Below are positions 5,038 through 5,643 of a stretch of 5,643 bases of DNA, piece after piece. The first letter of the stretch is position 1. Every line of letters begins with the position of its first letter. A program made the position numbers and the translations under genes. Below the pieces are notes generated by a model. The model saw only the letters and a program-made list of their open reading frames with translations. It searched no databases and was not told the origin of the DNA. Origin of the DNA: Erysipelotrichaceae bacterium (GTDB lineage: Bacteria; Bacillota_I; Bacilli_A; Erysipelotrichales; Erysipelotrichaceae); contig JAFZQL010000097.1 of the NCBI GenBank assembly GCA_017620435.1, positions 1 to 5,643 on the forward strand, read 5' to 3'.

Positions 5038-5643
5038 ATGGATCATATGAAACTGTACAAAAGAGAAAAGTATCTGAAAAGGATCAGAGGTTTCTATCAC
5101 GATACTGACATCATCAAGGTCATCAGCGGCGTGAGAAGATGCGGCAAGTCCTGCCTGATGCAGATGATCGCAGATGAGCTGACAGAAAGCGGGATCTCTC
5201 AGGAGAATATCTTTTTCTATAATCTGGACAGATACGGCTACAAAAACATCAAGACTGCTGACGATCTGGAGAAACTCCTGTTTCAGAAAGATCATCCTTC
5301 TGGAACAAAATACATATTCATAGACGAGATACAGAACGTCGAAGGGTTTGAACCGGTGATCAATGCATTAAGAGAGGAAGGAGAGTATTCCATCTTCATC
5401 ACGGGTTCGAATTCCTATCTTCTCAGCGGAGAGCTGGCTACCAAGCTGACCGGAAGATATATCGAGTTTGAACTGTTTACTCTTACCTTCGATGAATACA
5501 TCGGAATGAAGAAGATGTACGGAAAACCGGTATCGGAACGCCTTGATGAGGAGCTTGATTCCTATATTCTGGAAGGAGGCTTCCCTAGGACAGTTCAGTA
5601 TGATTCGCTCGAGGACAAAAGGATCTACGTCAGAAGCATCATA
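5038..5643 (+). CDS. AAA_14/DUF4143-type ATPase, 3' partial
   Basis: The frame starts with ATG at 5038, 9 bases after GAGGT (5025-5029), and runs 202 codons to the window edge without a stop; the ATG at 5047 is too far from the ribosome site. Visible motifs are Walker A GVRRCGKS (31-38), Walker B YIFIDEIQN (92-100, Asp96 and Glu97), a sensor-1-like ITGSNSYLL (121-129), LTGRY with a possible arginine finger at Arg140, and FELFTLTFDEYI (143-154), all typical of the ATP-binding proteins with a DUF4143 C-terminus. The family is usually about 400 residues, so roughly half is present. Its cellular role is not well established; members are common in gut Bacillota and Bacteroidota and often sit alone, as here. 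It has its own promoter and may be flanking chromosome next to the element or cargo. Confidence 0.85.
   Translation, partial: MDHMKLYKREKYLKRIRGFYHDTDIIKVISGVRRCGKSCLMQMIADELTESGISQENIFFYNLDRYGYKNIKTADDLEKLLFQKDHPSGTKYIFIDEIQNVEGFEPVINALREEGEYSIFITGSNSYLLSGELATKLTGRYIEFELFTLTFDEYIGMKKMYGKPVSERLDEELDSYILEGGFPRTVQYDSLEDKRIYVRSII

Noticed and set aside
4960..5295. Minus-strand open frame of 111 codons
   Set aside because: It is the antisense of the ATPase N-terminus, which has clear Walker motifs, a promoter and a ribosome site on the + strand.

Overview
The window looks like the transfer and integration end of an integrative mobilizable or conjugative element from a low-to-mid GC Gram-positive bacterium (Bacillota). 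I base this on the strong AGGAGG-type ribosome binding sites, the protein families present and the AT-rich spacers. A gut Erysipelotrichia- or Clostridia-type host is plausible, but the sequence alone cannot fix the genus. All genes lie on the + strand.

Positions 2-1282 hold the 3' part of a gene whose start lies outside the window. Its product has a domain that looks like a catalytically dead M23 (LytM) fold, followed by a CHAP cysteine amidase/endopeptidase domain with its Cys and His in place. This is the usual form of the wall-opening enzyme of Gram-positive conjugation systems. Positions 1283-1571 carry no gene but are densely structured: two large inverted repeats, a Rho-independent terminator, a third inverted repeat sharing an 8-base motif with the second, and two near-identical perfect palindromes just before the next gene. 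This is the best candidate for the origin of transfer and the operator region.

Positions 1572-3289 are a translationally coupled pair. A small ribbon-helix-helix protein with a very acidic tail (probable relaxosome accessory protein and autoregulator) is followed by a relaxase with a HxH-type histidine cluster that resembles the MOBL/MobP2 group (pLS20-like). A terminator embedded in a larger dyad (3302-3365) ends this operon. Positions 3420-4709 encode a compact large serine recombinase with catalytic Ser11, a zinc ribbon and a coiled coil, probably the element's integrase/excisionase.

Positions 4710-4989 are AT-rich and non-coding, with a repeated TTATAGT motif and two inverted repeats. 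This is where the element's right end would be expected. A near-consensus promoter (TTGACA, 17 bases, TATGAT), overlapped by a 13-bp-arm palindrome, then drives a truncated AAA_14/DUF4143-type ATPase gene (5038 to the window end), which may be flanking host DNA or cargo.

Together the hydrolase would open the wall, the accessory protein and relaxase would process oriT, and the recombinase would integrate and excise the element. No wholly new system is evident. The most notable parts are the oriT/operator region, the pseudo-M23 plus CHAP fusion, the dyad between relaxase and recombinase, and the palindromic promoter of the ATPase gene.
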